Shown here: one piece after another, positions 36,401 to 44,889 of the stretch | Position numbering within the stretch: position 1 is the stretch's first letter | Layout of the letters: every line of letters starts with the position of its first letter | DNA from: Undaria pinnatifida | Lineage: Eukaryota; Sar; Phaeophyceae; Laminariales; Alariaceae | NCBI GenBank assembly: GCA_012845835.1 | Contig: JABAKD010000007.1 | Location: forward strand, 10,870,665 to 10,934,664 | DNA length: 64,000 bases | Reading direction: 5' to 3' | Notes under the pieces: model-generated | The model's database searches: none | Seen by the model: the letters and a program-made list of their open reading frames with translations, nothing else | Told to the model about the DNA's origin: nothing | Made by a program: the position numbers and the translations under genes

Positions 36401-39078
36401 CAGCATCGGGAGCGGCAGTCGACACGGCTATCAGCTAGTGAAACAAGGCCATACAAGCTCGTTTTGACTACATGTCGTCATGACGAATGGGAGGTTCTTT
36501 AAATCTTTAGCATGTCCGAGAAACAACGCAGGGTCTGCGTTGTGGCGCATTCTGCCTGTATGTAGTATTCTATTTCGTGTCTTGGTGGCACCCGTGCTTA
36601 TTGTTTTTCTCGGGCGCATACTAGTACCCGGGCACCCCGAGATGATTCATCTCAACCAAACACACCCTTGGATGAAGGAAACGTCCAACCTAAATCGAAG
36701 TTGCAATCGCCTAAACCCACGCACAGCAGCGGACATCTATCTGTAGCATGAAAGTGCTCATTACCTAGGTGATGTAGTTTCTTCCTGCTACGGGCACGTT
36801 TTCGGGAAGTTCTGCGTACCACGTTAACCTCAGCGCAATTCCTCTGAAACAAACGTTTTCACTCATCCCTTCGAGTATCGATTGGGGGTCCTGCACATCT
36901 GAGTAGGCTGAGATTCAATTCACGGCACCGATTCAAGACACCGATTTGAGACAAAATACAGATGAGAGGCAGACGATATCTTGCGCGTTTTGACCACCCC
37001 ACCCCTCTCTCTCCACCCTTGGCGATTTCACCTAATCATACTCACCGCACGCATTGACGACCCCATCCCCCCCCCCCCCCCCTCCCCCTCCTGTCACCCT
37101 TGACAATTTCAACCCGATCATGCTCACCGCACGATAGGGTCCTCACTGTAACTCCATCGGCTGCTCAGCGGGATACACTCCGATCGAAGACGCCCAAACA
37201 ACAGTGTGCGATGGCGATACGTGTTCGGAGTCCCAGTGCTGCGAAGCGTTCTGCTCGTACCACGCGTGCCCCGACAACTACACCCCCATCATGGATGCTT
37301 CCATGACATTGTGCAACGACTCCGGCTGTACCGACGCCTTGTGCTGCGGTGAGAAAAACGTCTTTCAGGAGATCGCTTGGCCAAGAAGTTGTATACCTCT
37401 ATCGTGTAGCACGTGTCACACTTCGCAGCCCACTCTTGTTTTGAGGACAAACCTATGTCGACAACAAAGTAAAGAGCAATATTATGTTTCCGATTGTAGG
37501 AGACAATTTGCAACTTGTTTAGCCCCTCAACAGCAGCGTTCTTGGAAATTCAGCATACCAAGGATAGGCTAGAGAGGCGGTCATTTTTGGCGTTTTTTTT
37601 TTTCGCATGGGTCACGGTCACTCGCGGGAGTGACCTCTTTCTTCCTTTTTGCCGTCTTGCAACTTTGGGGCTGTTTTAACTTTGCGACATCATGAACCGG
37701 CAACGGAATGATTGACGCTACGCTGCGCTGAGCAGATGACCTCAACTGGTTTGCGTCGGTGAGGTTCGTACAGAGTAGCTGTGGTGCGAGCGACTCAAAC
37801 CCCGTCGTGAAAAACGGGGGACTCCCTATACCGCAACCTTGGCCATCTCGCAGCCCTTGTGGGGAGAAAAACTACTGCCCGACTTCAACTTGGGAGCTTA
37901 CGACCTTTCCCTCAGACTGATTTGGAGAAAAAATAAAGCTTGTACCAGATGAAAAATTTTGTTGCTCGAGTAAAAAACGAGAATCATGAAAAAAAAATGA
38001 CCGATTTCCGACGATTTTGTGTTGAGGAGTCCTGTCATTCAGAAAAAAAAATGGCCAGGGCGAGCACACTAAACGAGAAACGGAGCCACATTCCTACAAA
38101 GGTCTCAGCAACGAAACAAAAATCGTCGCGTGTGTTGTGATGAATATATTACTGCGCGAGTGAAGAAAATCATGTTCTTCTTTTGACAACTTTATATTCT
38201 TGGTTTTAGAACCAACCCCTGTCTGGCTTGAAAACAAAACGTGTGGAAAATATTATCAACCTTTCTTTCGTGCTCCCGTGCAATGGTTGAGCTCATTACC
38301 CCCAAAATCTCTTGCATGTCAGGCTTGTCTTGCGACATCATAATGTTGATACCAAGGCGGTGGGATATTTGTTCGTAGGATTTTCGCGCCAGTTGTTACC
38401 ATACAAGAGTTATCGCCGGTACGATGGAGGTGTTGAGCTGAGGGGAGAAGCTTGCGGCAAAAGTTGGCCCACCTTTGCCGCGGCAGGTGTAGCCGACAAT
38501 CACCCATGAAAACATTCGGGGAAAGTCAGAGAAAGTCCTAGACGCGAACACCAACCCCCCACGGGAAGCGTCACACACCCTTCTGTGTCTCCTCTCACGT
38601 TGCGGCTTGACGTTGATCTTATCGACCTGTTGCCCTTGCCCCACGCTTCCTTGCCAGTGCATTGTCAAGGCCGTCCTGTGTGCCCGCCATATATATTGAA
38701 AAGCCTAGCCTCGATGTCTTTCAAACGCGGCGATTGCTACTCCTTCTCACACGCGTGCGCGTAAGATGATCAATCTACTGTACACGTCCAGCTTCGCTAC
38801 CGATAGCCCGAAGACGGATGACTTTGCTGTTTTTCGGACGGACTTTGATCTATGTTCGATTTTTGCGCTTCCTTCTATATGCTCGTTACACAGAATCAGG
38901 GGACGAAGTGATTGATTCGGCCATCCTAGGCATCGACGACTCCTACGGCCTCTCCGGTGGTTTAATATCCACGCTCGAGGACAATGATGACCCCTCCTAC
39001 TCCTACAGCCTCTCGGCCGGTTTAGGATCCACGCCTGAGGACAACGATGACTCCTCCTACTCCTTCGATTTCGACTAA
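24365..39078 (+). CDS. Secreted Cys-rich / Asp-rich modular protein, six-exon gene (whole span)
   Basis: Proposed exons: 24365-24449, 28717-28766, 31296-31503, 34226-34491, 37138-37348 and 38894-39078, total 1005 nt including the stop, so 334 residues. Every junction keeps phase: introns 1, 3 and 5 are phase 1, introns 2 and 4 phase 0. Order of parts: N-terminal signal peptide (about residues 1-21), short Gly/Arg linker, 12-Cys module, poly-Asp module, second 12-Cys module, acidic Ser/Tyr/Asp tail. The Cys modules are about 70% identical by eye, so the gene grew by duplicating an exon pair. Introns run from 1.5 to 4.3 kb and hold transposon relics. No named family is recognised. A disulphide-rich secreted or wall protein with acidic, possibly Ca-binding linkers is inference. 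Exons 1 and 2 rest on splice signals and phase only; extra exons cannot be excluded. Confidence 0.65.
24550..24725 (+). repeat. Family J dispersed repeat
   Basis: CTCCCTCCCAGTACTTCTCAGA, core CTCCCAGTACTTCTCAGA, and later CGACTACCGTCAAGTGC match 41010-41090 (CCTAGAAATTACTCAGAT, CGACTACCGTGCGTGCC) and parts of 17675 and 22085. Function and family unknown. Confidence 0.4.
25196..25350 (+). mobile_element. Family B small element, copy 2 (right-truncated)
   Basis: Left end CCCACGCTATCATGGAGGGG followed by TGCACCATATTCC, then ACATGAGGAGCTAG, AATATCTCAC and ACATGACTTCGAAGACAT. The left end resembles the family A terminus. Confidence 0.65.
26848..27070 (+). mobile_element. Family B small element, copy 3
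   Basis: Left end CCCACGCTATCATAGGGGTG, then CAGCAGATTCTAGGAA, GAGCTCCTAACATGAGGAG, AACATGACTTCGGAGGCATT and ATTGAGGAGCCCAAC. It lacks a clear right end. Confidence 0.7.
28717..28766 (+). CDS. Exon 2: short linker
   Basis: Fifty bases between one of the best acceptors in the window (pyrimidine-rich, ending TTGCTTGCAG) and a strong donor (CTGCAG|GTATGAG). Entered in phase 1 with the G from exon 1 it reads G-QKVGQWTGIRGGRRLQ with no stop and leaves in phase 0, exactly the phase at which exon 3 begins. Other frames contain a stop (TAG). No conserved domain. Confidence 0.5.
29183..29550 (-). mobile_element. Family A small transposon, copy 4 (reverse, with internal duplication)
   Basis: Ends GGGTGCTACAATAGTGGTAGC and CCATCGTAGCACGCGTC (cores). 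It is longer than other copies because a 103-bp internal segment (starting ACGGGTTTTCCATCC at 29318 and ACGGGTCTTTCATCC at 29421) is duplicated in tandem. Confidence 0.75.
29850..29935 (+). mobile_element. Family B small element, copy 4 (partial)
   Basis: GCTGAGCTCCTAACACGAG, then AACATGACTTCGACGATATC and GCGCAACCCGACCA match the left third of family B. Confidence 0.55.
31034..31238 (-). mobile_element. Family A small transposon, copy 5 (reverse, diverged)
   Basis: Left end GCGCTACGGTGTGCAC, interior TACTTAGCCCAAGATCGTCG (reverse of the family's GACGATTTTGGATTAAGG) and right end TACCGTCGTAGCATGCGTC. It sits about 60 bp before the exon 3 acceptor. Confidence 0.6.
31296..31503 (+). CDS. Exon 3: first 12-Cys module
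   Basis: Encodes 69 residues with 12 cysteines in two similar halves: CNSIGCPAGYTPIADA...C...TC...QCC and CSYHACPDGYVPIQDA...C...GCTDSSCC. Each half follows C-x4-C-[PS]-x-[GN]-Y-x-P-I-x-D-A-x(3,4)-C-x3-[GT]-C-x3-x-C-C. It begins after GATGCCAG in phase 0 and ends at TGCTGCG|GTAAGA in phase 1. Exon 5 encodes a second copy with the same start residues and the same end codons, which confirms both boundaries. Stops upstream and the loss of the pattern after the donor support the exon limits. Confidence 0.85.
31975..32066 (-). mobile_element. Family A small transposon, copy 6 (fragment)
   Basis: ATGTGCTACGATAGAGGTAT then ACGGGGCTACTTAACCCGAA and ATCGTTGC: one end plus adjoining interior in reverse orientation; the other end is missing. 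Confidence 0.65.
32068..32171. repeat. 52-bp tandem repeat, 2 units
   Basis: TTCGTATCCCCGTCTCC begins at 32068 and at 32120; units differ at a few bases. Confidence 0.9.
32331..32875. repeat. 271-bp tandem duplication
   Basis: ATTGCGAAACGCTTCTATCGC and ATTGCCAAACGTTTTTATCGC (cores) start the units at 32331 and 32602. Both continue with GCAGACTGA, GGAGATG...GCACCAT, GGCCCCGAGG, TCTGAAAGT, CCTGATGGACGATCT and an A-run. Divergence suggests an old event. Confidence 0.9.
33214..33275. repeat. 31-bp tandem repeat, 2 units
   Basis: TCGTATCGATTGAGCAGAGT occurs at 33214 and 33245 in identical units, so this is a recent duplication. Confidence 0.9.
34226..34491 (+). CDS. Exon 4: poly-Asp module
   Basis: Preceded by a strong acceptor (CCTCCTTGTTTGTTCTGCAG). 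In phase 1 the carried G plus TG gives Val, then TISSGSESSTSYIADD, followed by an Asp-dominated run of about 45 residues built from DDDGDDVDN-type units and ending LFDGGDLDYGSVVE. The Asp run is encoded by a GAC/GTC/GAT repeat with a 24-bp period. The best donor is GTCGAG|GCAAGT, a GC-AG site matching the U1 consensus otherwise; a GT donor 12 nt further on (TTTG|GTTTGC) keeps the same phase. Asp runs of this kind can bind calcium; that is inference. Confidence 0.7.
34613..34790 (-). mobile_element. Family E dispersed repeat, copy 5 (reverse)
   Basis: On the minus strand: CACGGGCACCGGGTGTGC, ATGATCAGGCATC, GTTTGTGACCACAGAG, i.e. the right half of family E. Confidence 0.6.
35225..35455 (+). mobile_element. 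Family G dispersed repeat, copy 2
   Basis: Collinear with 20215-20495: GTCAGTTTCGTCA, GTGAGTCAGCAACACTCGATG (core), AAATCGACGGGCA, ACACCTGTGACCACGACTTG (core). Confidence 0.65.
35577..35800 (+). mobile_element. Family F inverted-repeat element, copy 2
   Basis: GGGGTCACTTGGTGCGAGTG at the left, AGAGTCACTCGCGCGAGCGG near the right, then ATTGGGATACCACCGCCTAC. Interior diverged. Confidence 0.6.
36098..36200. repeat. 53-bp tandem repeat, 2 units
   Basis: GTAGGTGTTTGCTATACGCG begins at 36098 and 36151, each followed by TGxAGCTAxATCTAGGC. Confidence 0.9.
37138..37348 (+). CDS. Exon 5: second 12-Cys module
   Basis: Seventy codons plus one base, closely similar to exon 3: CNSIGCSAGYTPIEDA, TCSESQCCEAFCSYHACP, NYTPIMDA and SGCTDALCC, with the same 12 cysteines. 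It begins after CACGATAG in phase 0 and leaves at TGCTGCG|GTGAGA in phase 1, exactly as exon 3 does. The core CCEAFCSYHACPD is identical in the two modules, so duplication or strong constraint is likely. Confidence 0.85.
37603..37850 (+). mobile_element. Family F inverted-repeat element, copy 3
   Basis: Left end CGGTCACTCGCGGGAGTGACC; interior GGGGCTGTTTTAACTTTGCG; right side GTGCGAGCGACTCAAACCCC (cores) then AACGGGGGACTCCCTATACCG. Confidence 0.65.
37887..38062 (+). mobile_element. Family A small transposon, copy 7 (fragment)
   Basis: Interior words CCCTCAGACTGATTTGGAGA, GATGAAAAATTTTG, CCGACGATTTTGTGTTGAGG and CCTGTCATTCAG without clear ends. Confidence 0.6.
38894..39078 (+). CDS. Exon 6: acidic tail and stop
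   Basis: After TTACACAG, the carried G plus AA gives Glu and the frame reads ESGDEVIDSAILGIDDSYGL, then two similar repeats of GG/AG-L-x-S-T-x-EDNDD separated by SYSYSLS, ending SSYSFDFD and TAA at 39076. Acidic, Ser/Tyr-rich, no Cys. It plays the same structural role after Cys module 2 as exon 4 does after module 1, entered in the same phase. Confidence 0.75.
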
Positions 39079-39252
39079 TGTGCGATTGTCACGACGACAA
39101 TGACTTGGGCTGCTTGTACACCGCCAGCTACACCGCCCTTCTTGCGCCTGGTGCAACCGCCAGTCGTATGATAAGAGTGGACATGACACCCGAGGCAAAA
39201 CCATGGCGACCAAAGTGGGGTTAGTCTTGTTTTTCCTCAACGGCTAGGCCTT
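39079..39252 (+). other. Presumed 3' UTR of the Cys-rich gene
   Basis: Follows the TAA of exon 6. No AATAAA seen; the transcript end is unknown. Family F copy 4 begins about 175 bp after the stop. Confidence 0.3.
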
Positions 39253-39485
39253 ACCGGCGCAAGTGACCTCCCCGTTCTGTTGCGATCTCACGTTTTGGTG
39301 TTGTTTTAGCTCAAGAGATGTTAATCAGGAATGGAACCGTAAGCCAGGCTGCGTAAACAGTTCACCTACCCAAAGTATTTTTTGTCCGCGAGGCATTTTA
39401 GGATTAACTCGTGCGAGTGGTTAAAAGCCAATGGTGGAATTGGGGTATACCAAAATACCGTCGTAACATCCCCCCCACCGTGTGT
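39253..39485 (+). mobile_element. Family F inverted-repeat element, copy 4
   Basis: GGCGCAAGTGACCTCCCCG at the left, TTGCGATCTCACGTTTTGG interior, ACTCGTGCGAGTGGTTAAAA on the right and then GGGGTATACCAAAATACCG. Confidence 0.65.
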
Positions 39486-39489
39486 TGAC

Positions 39490-41005
39490 GGGGCATGGGG
39501 GTGTAGGTACCAATGCAACAGATATCGCGCGTGAAGACGCGGATGCCGGTTGAAAGGTTAGGCCGTGACACCGGCGGTGTCACGGATGCGACACAGCCAG
39601 CTGGTCTTGGTAAAAAGAGGTATCGCCCCTCTTGCGTGGAAAACAACACGGCACGCTAAATGCTTCTCCATTCAGTTTCTCACCGGTTCGCCCTTGTGGG
39701 AGTAGACATCGCGACGGGGATGGGCGGACATGTCGAGGCTGCTTGAGTAGAATACGAGTCAGGCGTTTTCACGCCGGCCATGTAGGCCTAGTTGGCCGTT
39801 GTATAACAGGTGCCACATTAAATATATAGATGAAGTGCATAAGGTTCACTGTATTGTAGGCGGGAATACCATATATGTATTTTGTTCCGATCATTTCACA
39901 TGAACAACGATAAACCTGTTCATGCGATGTTTGCCGTATATCTCGCAGTATAATTCAGGTGTGTTGGAGGGTGTTCTATCGTGTTGGATTTTGTTTTTGG
40001 TCTCGACATAGTGTTGTCGCTCATGCTATTTGCTTTAGTGGTCGTTTTGTCGACGGAGTTATCTTCACGTTTTTCATGGGCGGTTGTTACCTTGGTATAC
40101 CCAAACCGTGAACTCAAGCGGGTAGGTTAGTCGTCTCGTCTCAGACCTCTGTTGCGTAGACTATTCAATTTTATCAGCTACCGTCTGACCAAGTTTGGAT
40201 TCGTTTGATCTACCCATTGACCCAGTTCACCCCCCGTTGTTGCTATTACGTCTAATGACTGCGTTTGGCGGACAACACGTCTGTAGCTCAGTCACGGCAC
40301 AGCATGGCTCAAACCTTGGGCCTCAGCATACAATACCGACTACAGCCTGGGCCATGGGGTGCCGCGCGGGCTCACCGTGGTAACGTTGGAAAAATGCTAA
40401 TAATGTCTTGATGAAACCTAAATGTTGCTCAGACTCCATCCCGGCATACCTTGTACATGGTATACCTGCCGAGGCAAAACGCCCGATGACGACAAAATAT
40501 GCAATACAGACTATGGATTGCCTGATCGTTGTAGTAGTTCATATATGCTTGCCTGACTTGAGATTGACCCCGGTTGTCTGGTGCAACTAAGTGGGGGTCC
40601 TTTCGGAGTACCCGGGTACGATGAGAGTACGCATATATTGAGAAAACGGGTATCGTTAACGTCGCAGCGCCGTCGTAGCTGAGCGGGGTTCTTGCAGACG
40701 GCGTGGAGATAACGTTGTGTGGAATAAATGCCAGAGGATGCCTGCGGAGTGGGTAAGGACAGCAATATTGGTAAACATGTGGAAGGAGATGCTTACATAG
40801 TGGGTGGGGATAATACCACCGTGTAGCATCAAATAGGGAGTGCAATATATATCACGACAAGGGCGTTGGTGGGGGCTTGTTTCACGTCGCCAAGAACAAG
40901 CCTAATCCAACGGAGAAGAGACGGTGTCAGCATTCATTTGTCGAGTTCACGAGGGGTCTACATAACTACGTTTTTGTACCTTTTTTTTGTTGCCCATTCT
41001 CACAC
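39490..41005. other. Gene-poor stretch
   Basis: Short frames only. No splice-supported exon. The minus frames at 40429-40845 and 40511-40765 overlap each other and resemble nothing known. Confidence 0.4.
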
Positions 41006-41130
41006 TGTCTTTGACTTTATATTTCTTACTCCCTAGAAATTACTCAGATATCAAGTCGGCTCTCCTCCCTCTTCCCGACTACCGTGCGTGCCCACTTTTT
41101 TATCGTGACAAGACTTCGGCACTTTCTCCG
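41005..41130 (+). repeat. Family J dispersed repeat, second copy
   Basis: CTCACACTGTC, CTCCCTAGAAATTACTCAGAT (core CTAGAAATTACTCAGAT), CTCCTCCCTCTTCCCGACTA (core) shared with 22085 and 24550. Confidence 0.4.
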
Positions 41131-41134
41131 ATCG

Positions 41135-42635
41135 TTGACCTGGGCCGGTTAGGGCTTACCCACGTCATTAAGCTCACTCAGGAGTTGGTCTCTGTAAAAT
41201 ACACGTGTACTCGTACCCAGATTGGAACCCCTGACTCCAAACCTAGTTGGCGTTCGAGATGTTCATCACAAGGCCAGAGGGGCGACCTATGCACTGGTAC
41301 GTGGTTCATGCAGGAATACTATTGACATGCGCCCAGTGAGTTTGTTCACTTACGAAGCGGGGTGTTCGCAGAGTGCGTGTAGGCACTGGTTTGGACAAAT
41401 GACCACCCAACAAGTTTGTTCAACTTTGCTCGCCTTACATAAAGAATCTCAACCCAAATTCACCTAATTCGAGAAGGCAAACAAAACATGTTGAAGTGTA
41501 CGCAGTGTACGAACCAACCTTTTGTCGTGACCCGTGTTCGTTACGAACATGTCGACTGCAGCACAGACCTATCGAGGTCCATTCCTGATGTGCGTCATGC
41601 TGGCCTTGAAAAGCATAGTCACGTCTTGCATTAGCTTGCTGCTGTTGGAGACGATATTTAGGCGTGGTTGCCCTTCACGCAAGAATGTTTTGCTAGGGAT
41701 GTGTATGATAGTAGGTGCAGATGGAGCAATCAACGAAGCACGGACCACTTGTGCAACAACAACAAACACACTGTTCGAATTGGTTCTTTTTTAGTTGGTA
41801 ATATGCCATAAGAAAAAGAGAGGAAGTAACGTTGTCGAGAGAATGCTTTTGCGTGATCGGAGATCAAACTAGGACATATCACCCAGCCTGGAATTTCAAG
41901 GAAGCGCACGGTATTGCATTCAGGTTGTCGCGCTTGTCGCGCTGAACGAATGGCCGCCACGAAAATATGTTTGCCTTCATTATGGAAACCTAGATGATCG
42001 GCAAAAGGCTGTTATACTGGCCTGCTGGTTATGCTGCAGCATATCAACCTGGCACTTATCGTGGTAGGATAGACACCCGGCAACAACACGAAAATGCTGA
42101 CGCAGGCAAGTGAGTAATGTACGACGTACACATTTTAAAGGAGGACAAAATAGGCAATTTCGCCGAATATTGTTTACCTGCTGTCTAGACCCAAGATACC
42201 AGGTTCACTCGATGGTATTGAAAGCGTGTCGACAAAATTGGTTTGGACGTGAAGATGTATACTCCAACGCGCTCCCTTGATGATGCGGAGTCAGAAACAG
42301 CGGGAACCAGGTGTAATCCAATACTGTACTCAGTAAAAAACGTACTACTGGAACAAAGTATTCAGGCATGCGCATTAACAGCGGCAGTATGGGTATGGCA
42401 TTTCTGAACATAATTCTGGTGTTATGAAAAATGGACAAGCACTTATGAACGAAGACCTAACGGGCCTTCTTTTCGTTGAACACCCCTTCTTACTTGCGAG
42501 CCTGTGTTGAACGAACGAAAACAACCAATACATCGGGGAATGATTTTCCAGTTCACCCAAAACACGCACGTTTTGAGGTGATATATATGTACGACCTATA
42601 TCCCTAATGATGACACACAACCCGTAATACGCGCG
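41135..42635. other. Gene-poor stretch
   Basis: Nothing supported beyond short open frames. GTTTGGACAAATGACCACCCAA and neighbouring words look like ordinary unique sequence. Confidence 0.4.
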
Positions 42636-42639
42636 ATCG

Positions 42640-42715
42640 GAGTATCACACACAGCTGGCAAAGATGAGGATCGACAAAATATTCGATCTCACAGCTGGAG
42701 TGTGTTATATTTTAT
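42640..42715 (-). repeat. Family D palindromic repeat, copy 4 (reverse)
   Basis: GGAGTATCACACACAGCTGG, then GATCGACAAAATATTCGATC, then CACAGCTGGAGTGTG: both inverted ends of family D are well preserved. Confidence 0.7.
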
Positions 42716-42780
42716 ATATTATGTACGTACGTACTCCATGGAACTCTGCTAATTACAATAAAAACACTCCCACAAACGTT

Positions 42781-43115
42781 ACTCGTGTTGCCTCTTCGTT
42801 GAACAAGAAGTCGTATACTTGCTAGCAAGGCAAAATGAACCATCTGGTTCACGTTGTGTTGACACCATGTTGCTCGATCTCCTTCTCCGCACAGTCTTTC
42901 GACCACGACAAGCGATCGCCTGAGCCGTCGCCACGGCCCATGCACGGAAGTTCGAATTTGAGGCATACGATGGCCGATAAATGGAGGTCACCTGGTACAC
43001 AGGGTACTTCGGTTTGATCTCGTTTTTGCTCGAATTGTACAAACGCCTGCTCGCAGTCCCAATCGGCTTGGCCGCGGTTCCCACGAACGCGATGAAAGCG
43101 GAACAGCTGTCATAG
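42781..43115 (+). pseudogene. Possible coding relic, family unknown
   Basis: One plus-strand frame reads LFVEQEVVYLLARQNEPSG, DLLLRTVFRPRQAIA, ARKFEFEAYDGR, MEVTWYTGYFGLISFLLEL and LAVPIGLAAVPTNA with only two stops in about 110 codons, and the composition looks protein-like. It runs into the first unit of the tandem duplication that follows. The minus strand is also partly open. Not recognised; could be a retroelement fragment. Confidence 0.3.
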
Positions 43116-43524
43116 ATCTTACCCGGTAGCTTCTTCAGCCGATGAGGTCAATAGAGTGCTCTTCCACAAGCAGACGGTGGCCAGCACGGGGCAGATGCTT
43201 TTGTCTGGCCGCATTATGGGAAACGCTGGTGCTGGAACCGACGAGCACACGGCATCCAAGGGTGTTCATGGGTTTCGAATTGTAGGACCGGCTGCTCGTA
43301 GTCCCCATCGGCTTGGCCGCGGTTCCCACGAACGCGATAAATGCGGAACAGCTGTCATAGATCTTACCCAGTAGCTTCTCCAGCAGATGAGGTCAATAGA
43401 GTTCTCTTCCGCAAGCAGACGGTGGCCAGTACTGGGTAGGTGCTGTTGGCTGGCCGCATTAAGGGACCACTGGTGCTGGAACCGACGAGAACACGGCATC
43501 CAAGGGTGTTCATGGGTTTTGACC
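43047..43524. repeat. About 244-bp tandem duplication
   Basis: CGGCTTGGCCGCGGTTCCCA occurs near 43066 and 43310; both units continue with GAACAGCTGTCATAGATCTT, GATGAGGTCAATAGAGT, CAAGCAGACGGTGGCCAG, GGTGCTGGAACCGACGAG and CCAAGGGTGTTCATGGGTTT. The two units are similar but not identical. Confidence 0.95.
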
Positions 43525-43529
43525 CAACG

Positions 43530-44635
43530 CGTCACTTCATGGCAAGACTAAAATTTTCGCTGGTTGAGACGGGTTGGGTCAAGAAGTCTTTGAACCTCTA
43601 TGTGTTGCGTCGGGCAAGAGGAGGGTTCAAACTGTGAGAGACGGGTCCGACCACCCAGGCCAGATTCAACACCTAAAAAGTAAGCAATATTTCGATCATG
43701 TCCAGAGTTCGACTCCCGCGCTGCCACGTCACAAAATATTTCACACATCGCGTCTGAACAGATCTAATAGAAGTTGAGCGAATCGCCCTTGTCGTACGAA
43801 CGCGGGAGGTAGAAGGTATTCCCTTGCAGGAAAAAGGTTTGGGCGTAGACCGGACTGGATCTCGAACACGACCAACATCCCTACCCGTGACACTGACTTC
43901 ATACCGCAGCGAATACGACCCAAACCAGACCGGAAACGCGAATGCGGAGGGTCCAAACGGATAAAATGTTCTGTTCCAACTTCTGGTAAAGCTTAATCTG
44001 AAATATATCCCCCCCACGACTTTGAATGTTTCCTGCAGAAAAATATAGAAACTCATCAGCAATGTTTGCGCCTGATCACATTGTTTGCCCGAGTTGCCCT
44101 TTTTTGGCGTTTGCAGACGCGCTCTGCGACATGGAGGTAAGAGGTTCTTGCACGATAGTACTTGGAGTGACGGGGTCCCGGTCACTAAGTGTATAGATAG
44201 TTTCCATATTATGTAACATTTTGAGTCGCACGATCAGTTTACTAAATCATCATCCCACGGTAGAGCCATTCTACGGTAGCCCCCCCCAACTATTATTTAA
44301 CGAATTCGCCTGTTTTGGAACCAGCTCCCGGACGTGTCTCCTGGAATACGACGCTCCTTGCCATACGGACGTCATCGTTCGATAGCCCGTCGCATGCCAA
44401 AACATACACGAAGACATTTTGTCCATAGGCACATCCTTCCTTGTGTCGAGCACAGTCATAAAAATCTCGTCACGAAGTATCGCTTGTTTTAGGGGGGGGG
44501 ACGCTATCGTAGAATCCGTCGGCGTGGGGGTTGTTGTTGGTTTTGTTTTTGTTGTTGTTTTTTGTCCGGTTAATCCTCCGGAGTGAGGAACTACCGCTTA
44601 GTTCAACAAATTGTACGAGTGTTAGTTGCGGGCGC
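43530..44635. other. Gene-poor stretch
   Basis: The 170-codon minus frame at 43673-44185 has no recognisable domain. G/T-rich low complexity at 44530-44560. Confidence 0.4.
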
Positions 44636-44637
44636 GT

Positions 44638-44885
44638 GAAACGGCAGAGGTAGCACTTTTCGTCTGAAACGTTCTCCGAATGACGGGGCTCCTTAATCCA
44701 AAATCGTCGGAAATACGAATTTTTTTGGGGGTGATTCTTGTTGTGTTCCTAGTCAATGGGATTTTCCATCCGGTACCAGATTTCGTTTGATCAAATGTTA
44801 TTGTTTTGGAGATGTCTTAAGCTCCCGACTCAAGGAACCCTCAGAAACAAATGTGGTGCACCTCGATCGTGGTATCGGTCTGCGT
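44638..44885 (-). mobile_element. Family A small transposon, copy 8 (reverse)
   Basis: Ends GGCAGAGGTAGCACTTTTCG and GGTGCACCTCGATCGTGGTA; interior CTCCTTAATCCAAAATCGTC and TTTTCCATCCGGTACC are the reverse of family words. It is directly joined to a family B copy in the same orientation. Confidence 0.7.
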
Positions 44886-44889
44886 TAGA

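Larger units (their letters stand above)
34492..37137 (+). other. Intron 4 of the Cys-rich gene (2.6 kb)
   Basis: Probable GC-AG intron (starts GCAAGT, ends CACGATAG). It contains family E (34613), family G (35225), family F (35577), a 53-bp tandem repeat (36098), a C-run of about 16 (37066) and, at its 3' end, a tandem duplication of about 80 bp next to the acceptor. Confidence 0.5.
37349..38893 (+). other. Intron 5 of the Cys-rich gene (1.5 kb)
   Basis: Starts GTGAGA and ends TTCTATATGCTCGTTACACAG. It holds a family A right-end fragment (37385-37420), family F copy 3 and family A copy 7. The frames around 38312-38668 are open on both strands (minus: RTFSDFPRMFSWVIVGYTC) but unrecognised. 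Confidence 0.55.

Noticed and set aside
43673-44185. 170-codon minus-strand frame
   Set aside because: No domain, no repeat-level conservation, no splice context; the plus strand at 43574-43777 is open too.
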